Positions 1 through 7,630 of a stretch of DNA of 47,971 nucleotides are shown here, piece by piece. How positions within the stretch are numbered: position 1 is the first letter of the stretch; each line of letters opens with the position of its first letter. The notes below the pieces were generated by a model. It made no database searches. It was not told the origin of the DNA and saw only the letters and a program-made list of their open reading frames with translations. Source of the stretch: a bacterium (lineage in GTDB: Bacteria; Verrucomicrobiota; Kiritimatiellia; CAIKKV01; CAIYGI01); the NCBI GenBank assembly GCA_025360745.1, contig JANYBP010000075.1:1-47971 (forward strand). Direction: 5' to 3'. The translations under genes were made by a program, and so were the position numbers.

Positions 1-324
1 GTGGGTCTGGCGGACGGTTCGGGATTGGGGCGATTGCTGAAGCTGGGGGAGCGGCAACTGGCGGCACGTTGGAGCACGCGCCGGCGATACGCATCGATCA
101 GGAAAGCATTATGCGCTTAATCACTAATAAAGGCCTGACCCTGCCGCTTTCGGACCCTGCCGCTTTCGCTGCCGCTTTCGGTTGACCCTGCCGCTTTCGG
201 TGCGCTCGACGCTACGCCTTGTCACGCCGGTTGCTTCGCTACTCTCGGTTTCGGCTAAACTGTTACATCGCCTGAACGAACTGGTCGCCTGATCCGCGGT
301 CTGCCTGCTTTTGCATGCGGGCGG
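1..324. other. Window edge, no supported gene; short direct repeats
   Basis: An open frame runs from base 1 to a TAA at 118-120 and could be the last 39 codons of a gene entering from outside, but the peptide is Arg/Leu-rich and I recognise nothing in it. Bases 137-200 hold four close copies of GACCCTGCCGCTTTCG (137-152, 153-168, a 12-nt partial at 169-180, and 184-199). No promoter or RNA gene could be supported. Confidence 0.4.
137..200. repeat. Short direct repeat, GACCCTGCCGCTTTCG x3.7
   Basis: Three full copies and one 12-nt partial copy of GACCCTGCCGCTTTCG lie nearly head to tail. The unit is about 16 nt, so this differs from the 7-nt-period arrays elsewhere in the window. It lies downstream of the minus-strand operon at 325-3267. 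There is no regular spacer, so it is not a CRISPR array. Confidence 0.7.
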
Positions 325-831
325 CTAAATCTTGCGGCTGTCGTAGGCCCAGTGCAGCAGCGCCTGTCTTTGGACGCGCCGGCAATTCAGGTCGCCTTTT
401 CGGCAGTGTTTACGTAATTGGGCGATGTGCCTTTGCATGGCTTTCCAGCGTTTGATCTGCTTCGCGTCATGCACGCCGCGCCGCCCCATGTAATAGCGGC
501 AGTACCATTGAAACCAGCCTCTGGGATCGTCCGGGTAGATCCAGCCTTTCATGATCCAGTACGAAAGCGGTTTCGAGGCCGCGACCTGGAAACAGTTCAA
601 GCCGGGATCGGCCTGCGCCGGCGCCAGGCGGGCTTTCGCGAACCATGTTTTGGGAAATTCCGCGCGGCAGTCGGTCATGTATCGGCCGCCGAAGACCCCC
701 AGTTCGAGCAGCTGCTTCGGCGTCAGCTCCGGCTTGAACTCGGGATCGAAGTCCCCGCCGACGGGCGCCGTCAGCAGGTAGCGATAGCCCCTCTGCATCC
801 GGTCGTTCACGATGACTTCCAGGATTTTCAT
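325..831 (-). CDS. Conserved protein of unknown function, 168 aa
   Basis: A soluble, basic, aromatic-rich protein with no signal peptide or membrane segment. It reads like a real, constrained protein: blocks such as FGGRYMTDC near residue 48, KPLSYWIMKGWIYPDD near 87-102 and a Trp/Tyr-rich stretch near 106-115 look like a compact fold, and the C-terminus is Arg/Lys-rich with two Cys (about 143 and 150). I have the impression of a widely distributed uncharacterised bacterial family but cannot name a domain. It starts 13 nt after the stop of the Ddl-like ligase, so it is probably the third gene of the kamA operon. No clear Shine-Dalgarno precedes the ATG, which suggests translational coupling. 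Function unknown. Confidence 0.8.
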   Translation of the reverse strand: MKILEVIVNDRMQRGYRYLLTAPVGGDFDPEFKPELTPKQLLELGVFGGRYMTDCRAEFPKTWFAKARLAPAQADPGLNCFQVAASKPLSYWIMKGWIYPDDPRGWFQWYCRYYMGRRGVHDAKQIKRWKAMQRHIAQLRKHCRKGDLNCRRVQRQALLHWAYDSRKI

Positions 832-844
832 TTTTTGAGAGGCG

Positions 845-1873
845 TTATGGCTTCGCGCGCTTTGTTATGCCCGCCTTTTCCGCGGCCGCGCGCGCGAGGG
901 CGCTTTTCAAGACGGCGGCGATCAGGGGCTCGTAGTCCATGCCTTCCTGGCGGGCGATCATGGGCAGGTCGGAGTGGCCGGGGTTGAGGCCCGGCAGCGG
1001 GTTGACTTCGATGAAGGCCGGGCGGCCCTCGCGGTCGAGCCGCACGTCCACGCGGCCGAGGTCGCGAACCTCCAGCGCGCGGTAGGAGTCCAGCGCCAGT
1101 TTTTCGACGGCTGCGACGATCGGGGCGCCGGCCGGCCGGCTGTAGCGGCAGAATTCCGTGCAGCGTTCCTTGATCTCGAAGGAGTAGATGGTGGTGTCGG
1201 CGTGGGGCAGGATCTCGACCTCCAGCGTGCCGAGCACGCGCGCCTCGTGGCCCGTGCCCAGAATGGCCACGGTGAATTCGCGGCCGGGCAGAAATTCCTC
1301 GACCAAGACCGGCTGGTTGTGCGCTCCGAGCAGCGCCAGGCAAACGCGGCGCAGTTGATCGGCGTTTTCGATCCGCGAATTTTTGTCTATGCCCTTGCCG
1401 GTGCCCTCGGCGATCGGTTTCGCGAAGAGCGGATAGGGCAGCGCCACGCGGGCGATGTCGGACGGCTCATGCACGACGTGGAAGGCCGGGGTGGCGAGGC
1501 CGTAACTGTGGACCAGACGCTTGGCGATGGCTTTGTCGAGCGTGACGGCGCAGACCAGCGGATCGGAGAGCGCGCAGGGCACGCCGTAAGCTTCCAGCAG
1601 CGCCGGCACCTGGGTCTCGCGATTGCGTCCGCCCAGGCCCTCGGCGATGTTGAAGACCAGGTCCCAGCGATCGCCGGCGACGAGTCGTTGCGCAAGGGCG
1701 CGCACGTTGCCGATGCGCTGCGTCTGGCAGCCGGCGGCGCGAATGGCGGCCTCCAGCGCGTCGATCGTGACGTCCTCGTCGAACTCCGCGACGGTTTCCT
1801 CGGCATAACCGAGGGCCAGGTAATCGCTGCGCAGGTCGTAGGTCAGCCCGATCAGGGGCGGGTTCAAGCCCAT
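845..1873 (-). CDS. D-alanine-D-alanine ligase-like ATP-grasp ligase
   Basis: A 342-aa ATP-grasp enzyme of the Ddl superfamily, expected to use ATP to join a carboxylate to an amine through an acyl phosphate. N-terminal block about 1-110 contains VFNIAEGLGGRNRETQVP at 73-90, followed by a TLDK motif at 111-114. The ATP-grasp core has FAKPIAEGTGKGI near 150-162, VLVEEFLPGREF near 189-200 and the metal/product loop EVNPLPGLNPGHSDLP near 289-304. Canonical Ddl has a different N-terminal serine/glutamate signature, so the substrate need not be D-Ala. I start it at the ATG at 1873, which overlaps the kamA stop by 10 nt; the frame is open further upstream but that part is antisense-like shadow inside kamA. 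The tight overlap suggests its substrate may derive from the KamA product (inference). Confidence 0.88.
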   Translation of the reverse strand: MGLNPPLIGLTYDLRSDYLALGYAEETVAEFDEDVTIDALEAAIRAAGCQTQRIGNVRALAQRLVAGDRWDLVFNIAEGLGGRNRETQVPALLEAYGVPCALSDPLVCAVTLDKAIAKRLVHSYGLATPAFHVVHEPSDIARVALPYPLFAKPIAEGTGKGIDKNSRIENADQLRRVCLALLGAHNQPVLVEEFLPGREFTVAILGTGHEARVLGTLEVEILPHADTTIYSFEIKERCTEFCRYSRPAGAPIVAAVEKLALDSYRALEVRDLGRVDVRLDREGRPAFIEVNPLPGLNPGHSDLPMIARQEGMDYEPLIAAVLKSALARAAAEKAGITKRAKP

Positions 1874-3267
1874 AGGAAGGTTTGCTGTCCGTTGTTGGAC
1901 GCGGCGGCGGACTTGCGCGCGGCGGGGCGGCGTTGCAGCCGGCGGTTGCCCGCCGGGAGGATGGCCGACTGGTGGCCGGTGGCAAGTTCCCAGACGCCGG
2001 GCGAACGGCTGGCCGCGGGCGGTGGTTCCGGCCGCGACGCGCTCACCATGGGTTCGGGATAGTTGATCAGCATGCCCTCGAAATTCCGCAGCACAGTGTG
2101 CGTGGGGCTGACGGAGACGATGTAATTCGGCAGCAGCGGCAGTTTGCCGCCGCCGTGCGGGGCGTCCACGACGTAGGTCGGGACGGCCAGTCCGCTCAGG
2201 CGGCCGCGCAGATATTCCATGATCTCGATGCCGCGGCTGATCGGCGTGCGGAAATGTTCCACCCCCCGCACCAGGTCGCACTGGAACAGGTAGTAGGGCC
2301 GGACGCGTTCGCGGACGAGCCCGCGGCAGAGCGTCTCCATGACGCGCGGATCGTCGTTGATCCCGCGCAGCAGCACGCTCTGGTTGCCCAGCGGGATGCC
2401 GGCATTGGCCAGTTTGGCCAGCGCCGCGCGGGACTCCGGCGTGAGTTCCTGCGGATGGTTGAAATGGGTGTTGATCCAGACCGGATGGTACTTGGCCAGC
2501 ATTTTGACCAGTTCGTCGGTGATGCGTTGCGGCAGCACCACCGGTGTACGGGTGCCGATGCGGATGATTTCGACGCTCGGCACGGCGCGCACGGCCTGCA
2601 CGATGCGCTCCAGCAGCGAGGTGGACATCGTGAGCGGGTCGCCGCCGGAAAGAATCACGTCGGTGATTTCCGGATGGGCCTTGAGATATTCCGTCGCCCG
2701 CCGCAACTGCTCGACCGAGATCGTACACTCGCGCGTGCCGGCCATGCGTTTGCGCGTGCAATGGCGGCAGTACATGGAGCACATGGTGGTGGTCATCAGC
2801 AGCGCGCGGTCGCGGTAGCGGTGGATCAGCCCGGGGACGGGCATGTCCTGCTCTTCCTCCAGCGGATCGGCATGCAGGAAGGCCGGATCGAGCAACTCGC
2901 GCGACTGCGGCACCGCCTGGGAGAAAACCGGATCGCTGTAGTCCGGCTTCAGGATGGCGGAGAGGTAGTAAGGCGTGATGGCCAGGGGATATTTCGCGGC
3001 CACTTCGGCGATCCTGGTGTTCCGCTGAAGCGCCGGGAAAGCCTGGGCGAGCTGTTCGAAGGTGCGGATACGGTGGCGAATCTGCCAGCGCCAATCCTGC
3101 CACTGCGGATCCTGCCGCAGCGTGTTCAAGTCGGCGATAGGTCGCGTCGTGGCCAGCGTTTCGGCTGCCGGCAGTGTACCTCCAGGCTCCGCATCGTCGG
3201 AACCGGCGCTAAGCGGAGGTTCGTCGCTGGTCGTACGGGCCGGCGCGGGTGTGCGGTTCGTGTCCAT
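1864..3267 (-). CDS. kamA: Lysine 2,3-aminomutase, radical SAM/PLP (KamA)
   Basis: Converts L-lysine to L-beta-lysine using a [4Fe-4S] cluster, S-adenosylmethionine and PLP. The cluster motif CSMYCRHC lies at 163-170, followed by Arg172, equivalent to the substrate-carboxylate Arg of clostridial LAM. The two Asp residues that bind the lysine side-chain amine are conserved: Asp331 in QCDL and Asp368 in VDAP. The PLP Lys is K375 in VDAPHGGGK. Glutamate 2,3-aminomutase replaces these Asp residues, so lysine is the better substrate call. An N-terminal tail of about 45 residues looks disordered and is not family-typical; a later start is possible. At 467 aa it is near full-length LAM rather than the shorter EpmB, and no epmA or efp is nearby. 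First gene of a three-gene operon. Confidence 0.93.
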   Translation of the reverse strand: MDTNRTPAPARTTSDEPPLSAGSDDAEPGGTLPAAETLATTRPIADLNTLRQDPQWQDWRWQIRHRIRTFEQLAQAFPALQRNTRIAEVAAKYPLAITPYYLSAILKPDYSDPVFSQAVPQSRELLDPAFLHADPLEEEQDMPVPGLIHRYRDRALLMTTTMCSMYCRHCTRKRMAGTRECTISVEQLRRATEYLKAHPEITDVILSGGDPLTMSTSLLERIVQAVRAVPSVEIIRIGTRTPVVLPQRITDELVKMLAKYHPVWINTHFNHPQELTPESRAALAKLANAGIPLGNQSVLLRGINDDPRVMETLCRGLVRERVRPYYLFQCDLVRGVEHFRTPISRGIEIMEYLRGRLSGLAVPTYVVDAPHGGGKLPLLPNYIVSVSPTHTVLRNFEGMLINYPEPMVSASRPEPPPAASRSPGVWELATGHQSAILPAGNRRLQRRPAARKSAAASNNGQQTFLWA

Positions 3268-3777
3268 GAATCAGTGCTCGCTTTCGTACCTGCGCCAATT
3301 AGACGGGCGCCCGTTGGTCCCAAGAGCTTGGAACACGGGAACGCCGGCGGGGCCTGGCCGGTGTGCCGTCCAACACGAAGCGGGAAAAAAAGAGGAAGGG
3401 GAGCGATATATCGCCCGGCCGCCGTGAAACAGCGGTTTCAAAGTCCACAGGTTGCGGGTAGCCGCCCGACGCCAACCCATACCGGATGCTTTCAACAAAC
3501 TCGACTCATTCATCGGTCTCGAACGCGGAACCCATTTCTCCAGCCCGCTCATGTCCGCGTAACGAAGACCATCCTTCCCTCGATCAATGCTGTTTCGCGC
3601 GGGATTTCTGGAGTGTGTGCTCTTTGAATTTGGAAGATAGTCAGCCGCCCTCGCTTCGTCAATAGCGATGAACGACAATTGTAAGGTTTTTTTCAGACTG
3701 GAAAATTCCGGCGCAGGCCCCTTTGTGATTGTGATGCAAGCCGTCAAGGCGGCGGCGCTGGAAAGGATTCGGAAATC
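3268..3777. other. Divergent intergenic region, about 510 bp
   Basis: This separates kamA (minus) from the unknown gene at 3778 (plus) and must hold both promoters if each is transcribed on its own. I could not assign convincing -35/-10 boxes. A 158-codon open frame on the minus strand (3271-3747) has no recognisable protein character. No heptamer array is seen here. Confidence 0.5.
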
Positions 3778-4368
3778 ATGAAGTCTGACGCGGTGTTTAC
3801 AGTGGAGGCGGAGAATCGGGCCTTGCGCGAGGCCCTGGCGGCCCGTGGGCTGGCGGTGGCGGATGTGATGGAGCCGTTACCGGATGCCGGAAGCGAGCGC
3901 CGGCGGCTGGAGGAGATCACCGAATGGGTCTTCGCCTGGGAGCGTCTGGGCGGCGCCCGGCATGCCATGACCGCCGCGGGATACAAGTACCCGCCGGTCG
4001 AACCGGATTTCGATCTGGACAACGACTGGCTGCTTTTCGAGCGCTGGGTGCGGGGCCGGCCGGTGCGCTGGAACTACAGCCGCATCTTCGGCCCTCTGCC
4101 CGACCCGGCGGCCTTCGATGCCGCCGCGCTGGCGGCGGAATTGGAGCGCGTCCGCCGCCGTTTGGCCGCGCGCGGGGTTTGTCTCGAACTGGCCCCGCGC
4201 CTGCCGCCAGCCACGCTCTACGCCTGGTTACGCGCAACGCTGCCCAGCCTGCACTTCGAGTATCTGGCCTCCGGCACGCGCCTGCATCTGGATGGCTGCG
4301 GCGGCGCTTGCGGGCCGTGCTTCCAGCGTCCCTGGTGCGATACGGCGGCGGAAGGGACGGAGGGATAA
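3778..4368 (+). CDS. Unknown protein, 196 aa, Cys-rich C-terminus
   Basis: I do not recognise this gene. The product is acidic and soluble. A helical, Glu/Arg/Ala-rich N-terminal part (about 8-60) may form a short coiled coil. A central aromatic block ([10 protein letters not shown] near 84-93) follows, then a second Ala/Arg-rich helix (about 120-140). The C-terminus has clustered cysteines, GCGGACGPC near 172-180 followed by a WCD, which could bind a metal. GC-rich codon use matches the neighbouring housekeeping genes and a weak GAAAGG lies upstream of the ATG. It diverges from kamA and is followed by a decayed GxxExxY cassette. Confidence 0.72.
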   Translation: MKSDAVFTVEAENRALREALAARGLAVADVMEPLPDAGSERRRLEEITEWVFAWERLGGARHAMTAAGYKYPPVEPDFDLDNDWLLFERWVRGRPVRWNYSRIFGPLPDPAAFDAAALAAELERVRRRLAARGVCLELAPRLPPATLYAWLRATLPSLHFEYLASGTRLHLDGCGGACGPCFQRPWCDTAAEGTEG

Positions 4369-4385
4369 GTAAATCGGGAGGGTTA

Positions 4386-4680
4386 ACTACGAAACACGCG
4401 AAAGGCGCGAAAATGGGAACGGAAATTGTCTTTAAAAAGGAAAGTTACAGAATTATGGGCGCTTGTTTTGAGGTGTACAAGGAAATATGTTTTGACACTG
4501 TCATTGTTGAAATAAAGGCACTGAAGAATTTGGCAGACGAACATCGGGCTCAGCTGATCAATTATCTGAAAGCAACCGGCAAACAGTTGGGGCTATTGAT
4601 TAACTTCAGCCATTACCCCAAAATCGAATATGAACGGTTTGTAAACCAATCTGTTTCGCGCCTTTTGCGTGTTTCGTAGT
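4386..4680. mobile_element. GxxExxY cassette bounded by 27-bp inverted repeats (decayed)
   Basis: Bases 4386-4412 and 4654-4680 are inverted repeats matching at 26 of 27 positions; the arm begins ACTACGAAACACGC. The left arm ends at the ATG of the enclosed GxxExxY frame (4413) and the right arm encodes its last residues and stop. The intact GxxExxY gene at 44869-45297 has the same architecture with different arm sequence. No transposase is present. Mobility is inferred from the symmetric, gene-tight ends. Confidence 0.6.
4413..4679 (+). pseudogene. GxxExxY family protein with internal deletion, 88 aa
   Basis: The N-terminus ([17 protein letters not shown], 9-25) and C-terminal half ([25 protein letters not shown], about 32-56) are typical of GxxExxY proteins. 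The middle is missing: after YKEI the frame jumps directly to [12 protein letters not shown], losing about 40 residues that normally include the GxxExxY signature itself and the ADF strand. The family is about 125-140 aa and resembles PD-(D/E)XK nucleases; function is unproven. The deletion is in frame, so a peptide could be made but is unlikely to be active. The last residues (RLLRVS) are encoded by the right inverted repeat. Confidence 0.75.
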
Positions 4681-4732
4681 AAGCATCTTGGTGCATTATA
4701 CTGGTGCAAATGGAGCGTTGTTGGCCGTCGTC

Positions 4733-5092
4733 CTACCAGCTGCCGGAGGCGCCGCCGCCGCTGAAACTGCCGCCGCCACCGGAAAATCCGCCCCCGCTGC
4801 TGGAGGAACCGCTGGACCAGCCGGAGTAGCCGCTGCCATAGGTTCGGCCACGGCGGCGCCGGTTGGAGAGCGTGCCGATTGCGACAATAAACACCGCCCA
4901 CGCGACGAATAAACAGATTGGATCGATGCTCAGCTTTCCGATATGGATGGAATCGTCACCGCCGTGCCCGGGAGGGATGGCGGGCGGCGACGGCAGGCTC
5001 GCGGGCGGCTTGCCCGTGACGAAGCCCTGCACGCGCCGAACCGCGTAGATCGTGCCGTCGCCGAAATTGCCGGCGCGGAAATAGGGCTTCAT
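4733..5092 (-). pseudogene. TPM-domain (YgcG-like) protein, 3' remnant
   Basis: Only the C-terminal part of a TPM/YgcG-type membrane protein remains. Residues 1-25 (MKPYFRAGNFGDGTIYAV and following) match the end of a TPM domain. A hydrophobic segment follows at about 58-74, and the tail is the family's Gly/Ser-rich repeat ending GGGASGSW. Full proteins are about 250-300 aa with a signal peptide and a complete TPM domain of about 130 aa. The frame can be read upstream of the ATG for only about 13 codons before a TAA (about 5130), and the upstream DNA then becomes unrelated, AT-rich sequence. I judge it a truncated gene. Confidence 0.7.
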
Positions 5093-5223
5093 GTCGCGGA
5101 CCCAATCCGGTCTGGTACCGCAAGCGCGAAAGGTTTATTAAAAAGCGCTACGACTCAAGCTGCAAGCGTGTTAAAAGATGTAAGAAACATCTTCCGTCCT
5201 TAACTCTTGCTTTGCACCATGCA

Positions 5224-5247
5224 CCCTGAACCCTGAGCCCTGAACCC
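5224..5247. repeat. Heptamer array CCCTGAA x3.4
   Basis: CCCTGAA, CCCTGAG, CCCTGAA, CCC in perfect 7-nt phase. The array ends 3 nt before the ATG of the ComEC-like gene (5251) and occupies the position of its ribosome-binding site. The same motif occurs as an inverted pair at 18375-18452. Confidence 0.85.
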
Positions 5248-5250
5248 TTT

Positions 5251-6882
5251 ATGATCCCTCTCCTTCGTCGTCCCGTGGTCGGCCTGGCGATCGCCTTTGT
5301 GATTGGCACGGGCTGGGGGCTGGGGCATCCGCCGCCGGTCGGCCTGTTGTTCGTTGCCGCCGCGCTGCTGACCCTTTTTGGCGGTTTCGCTATACGGCGC
5401 CAGGCGCCGTTTCCCGCTCCGCCGGGCACGGGCTTCGATACGGCGGGCAGCGCGGCTTTGCTGGCCGCCGTGGCGCTGGCCGGCTGGCTTAACGCGGGAT
5501 TGCGCGGTCCCGATCCCGCTCGCCCGCTTCCCGATCTGGCGGCGGGTCAGGGCTTGAACGTGGAATTGATCGGCGTTGTGGACGACACGCCCGTCTGCGT
5601 CAGCAATCGCTTTGGAAAGTTGCAATGGTCTTTTCCGATTGCCATCGAAAGCTGGCGTGCGGTCGCCGGTCGCGCGCAAAACTGGCGTGCGAGCGACGGG
5701 ACCATCGCCGCCCGCCTGCCGGTGACCGTCGCCAACATCCGCGCTTACAACTACGGCGAGCGCCGCCACTGGTTCGGCAACCTGCGCGCCGCGCCGCCGC
5801 GTCTGGCCAACGGCGGCCAGACGCGGTTGTACCTGACGATTTTTCCGCGCTACGAGCAAGCGCTGGCCGACGGCGCGGGCAACCCGCTGGTGGCGGCCTG
5901 CCTGCGCGTGCGCGCCTACGCCCAGCGCGAGCTGGCCCGCGGCATCGAGGACTTTCCCGAAACCCGCGCGATTCTCGACTCGCTGTTGCTGGGCTATCGC
6001 AGCGTGATGCCCAACGATCTTTACCAGGAGTTTGCCCGCACCGGTACGTTGCACATCTTCGCCATTTCGGGATCGCACGTCGTGGAGCTCGCGGCGGTGC
6101 TGGTTTTCGCGCTCACCGCCTTGCGCTTGCCGCGCCGCACCTGGGTGCTCACTCTCGGCCCCGCCTTGGGGCTGTATGTGGTTATGACGGGACTACAGCC
6201 CAGCGCCGTGCGGGCCTGGGTCATGGCCAGCGTGTTCTGGCTGGCGCCGGTGGCGCGGCGTCGTCCCGATGCTTATGCGGCCACGGCGCTTTCCGCCGTG
6301 ATCATTCTGGCGGTGGATCCGACCGACCTGGCCAACATCGGTTTTGTGCTCTCGTACGTTTGCGTGCTGGGGCTGGTGTACCTTTCCCCGATTTTCCTGG
6401 CGCCCTTGCGCGGCTGGGCCGGCGCCGATCCGTTGCAGCCGCCGCCTGAGGGCGGGTGGCGCGCCTGGACTCAGGCGGCGGCGCGCTGGCTGGCGCTGAT
6501 TCTGGCCGCCGATGCGGCGGCCTGGCTGGTTTCGGCGCCGCTCACGGCCTGGTACTTCGGACTTTTTTCGCCGATTGCGCTGATCGGCAATCTGATCGTG
6601 GTGCCGCTTTCCGGCGTGATCATTCTCAACGGTTGCCTCTCGCTGTTCTTCGGCGCGATCCTGCCCCCGCTGGCCATCGTCTTCAATCACGCCAACCTGG
6701 CGCTCGTAACCGCGATGATCCAGTCCACCCACTGGCTGGAAAGCATTCCCGGCGGCTGGTGGAACGTGCCCCCGCCGCCGTTTTGGGCCATGCTGGGATA
6801 CTACGTTCTGTTGCTGGCGCTCGGCGCGCAAAGAGCGTGGCGACCGGCCGACTTAAAAAGATCCCCGGACGGCGTTTTTTGA
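5251..6882 (+). CDS. ComEC/Rec2-type competence membrane protein
   Basis: A 543-aa polytopic inner-membrane protein of the ComEC/Rec2 family, which forms the channel for single-stranded DNA during natural transformation. An N-terminal pair of membrane segments (about 8-45) precedes a soluble OB-like region. The core signature FARTGTLHIFAISGSHV lies at about 261-277 and is followed by several hydrophobic segments to about 535. The C-terminal metallo-beta-lactamase-like domain found in long ComEC (700-800 aa) is absent, as in many short family members; no separate gene for it is next door. The ATG at 5251 has no Shine-Dalgarno because a CCCTGAA array lies directly upstream. No other competence genes are in the window. 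Confidence 0.85.
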   Translation: MIPLLRRPVVGLAIAFVIGTGWGLGHPPPVGLLFVAAALLTLFGGFAIRRQAPFPAPPGTGFDTAGSAALLAAVALAGWLNAGLRGPDPARPLPDLAAGQGLNVELIGVVDDTPVCVSNRFGKLQWSFPIAIESWRAVAGRAQNWRASDGTIAARLPVTVANIRAYNYGERRHWFGNLRAAPPRLANGGQTRLYLTIFPRYEQALADGAGNPLVAACLRVRAYAQRELARGIEDFPETRAILDSLLLGYRSVMPNDLYQEFARTGTLHIFAISGSHVVELAAVLVFALTALRLPRRTWVLTLGPALGLYVVMTGLQPSAVRAWVMASVFWLAPVARRRPDAYAATALSAVIILAVDPTDLANIGFVLSYVCVLGLVYLSPIFLAPLRGWAGADPLQPPPEGGWRAWTQAAARWLALILAADAAAWLVSAPLTAWYFGLFSPIALIGNLIVVPLSGVIILNGCLSLFFGAILPPLAIVFNHANLALVTAMIQSTHWLESIPGGWWNVPPPPFWAMLGYYVLLLALGAQRAWRPADLKRSPDGVF

Positions 6883-6955
6883 CCGTCAGCGGGAAATGGT
6901 TTTCACTTTGCGCCTGGTGTGCGGTATAATGACGCCCGAAGGCTGGAACAAGGCA

Positions 6956-7630
6956 ATGCGCACACGGCGAAATCATGAACTGGCGGGCGAGGGCAGGGAA
7001 TGGCGGGAATTCGACCGCCAGGCGCGCCAGTGGCAGTTGCGGCGGGATGCCGTCGAGTTGGCTCAGGAGACGGCGCGGGAGCGCGATTGGGAATCCGGCC
7101 TGTTCTGCGACGACGATCGGGACGATGCGCTGCCGCTGGATGAGCGCGATATACAGGTGTTCGGACCCGTGTTGCCGGGCTCGGAGACGCCGTTCGGCTG
7201 GGCCACGCTTTTCAACCTGCTGATCGAGGCCGGCGTGTCGCTGCCGGTGCCGCAGGCGCTGGACGATGCGGCGACGGCGCGTACGCTCGCGGTCTTGATC
7301 GGCGGTCTGGAGCGGCTGCGCATATTCCTGCAAAACACCAATCACCTCGACGATCGCGCCTTGTACACAAAGCTCTGGGCGGAGGTGCTGCGTGAGGAAT
7401 GGCAGATTGTGAATCCACCGGACCGGACGACGCTGTGGCTGGACATGGTTGACGGCGACACGGACGAGGAGATCGAAACTTATCTGCGCTGCTATGCGTC
7501 GCCGGCTGATCGGGCCGCCTGGGCGCGGGATTTTCCCGATGAATGCCTGCCGCCGCATGCGCAGCCGCCGTACGACCGCGACCGGCATCTGCCCGGCGCC
7601 GCGTCCGCGCTGGACGATCCCCGCGTATGA
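6956..7630 (+). CDS. Unknown protein, 224 aa
   Basis: I do not recognise this gene. The product is soluble, strongly charged and has no signal or membrane segment. The N-terminal 45 residues are an Arg/Glu-rich amphipathic helix. An acidic patch (CDDDRDD near 50-56) follows, then a predicted alpha-helical body. I choose the ATG at 6956 because AAGG lies just upstream and the protein character begins there; in-frame ATGs at 6896 and 6929 would add residues that partly come from the region after comEC. Its stop overlaps the start of the AEC transporter by ATGA, so the two are probably co-translated. Confidence 0.75.
   Translation: MRTRRNHELAGEGREWREFDRQARQWQLRRDAVELAQETARERDWESGLFCDDDRDDALPLDERDIQVFGPVLPGSETPFGWATLFNLLIEAGVSLPVPQALDDAATARTLAVLIGGLERLRIFLQNTNHLDDRALYTKLWAEVLREEWQIVNPPDRTTLWLDMVDGDTDEEIETYLRCYASPADRAAWARDFPDECLPPHAQPPYDRDRHLPGAASALDDPRV

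Noticed and set aside
1864-3267. EpmB (EF-P lysine 2,3-aminomutase) instead of KamA
   Set aside because: The protein is longer than EpmB, keeps both substrate Asp residues, and no epmA or efp is present.
1882-3627. 581-codon open frame on the plus strand opposite kamA
   Set aside because: It is the antisense of kamA in GC-rich DNA; Arg/Gly/Asp-rich translation without motifs, while the other strand has a full radical SAM protein.
3271-3747. 158-codon open frame on the minus strand upstream of kamA
   Set aside because: No recognisable motif or protein-like composition, and it occupies the expected promoter region. Kept as intergenic.
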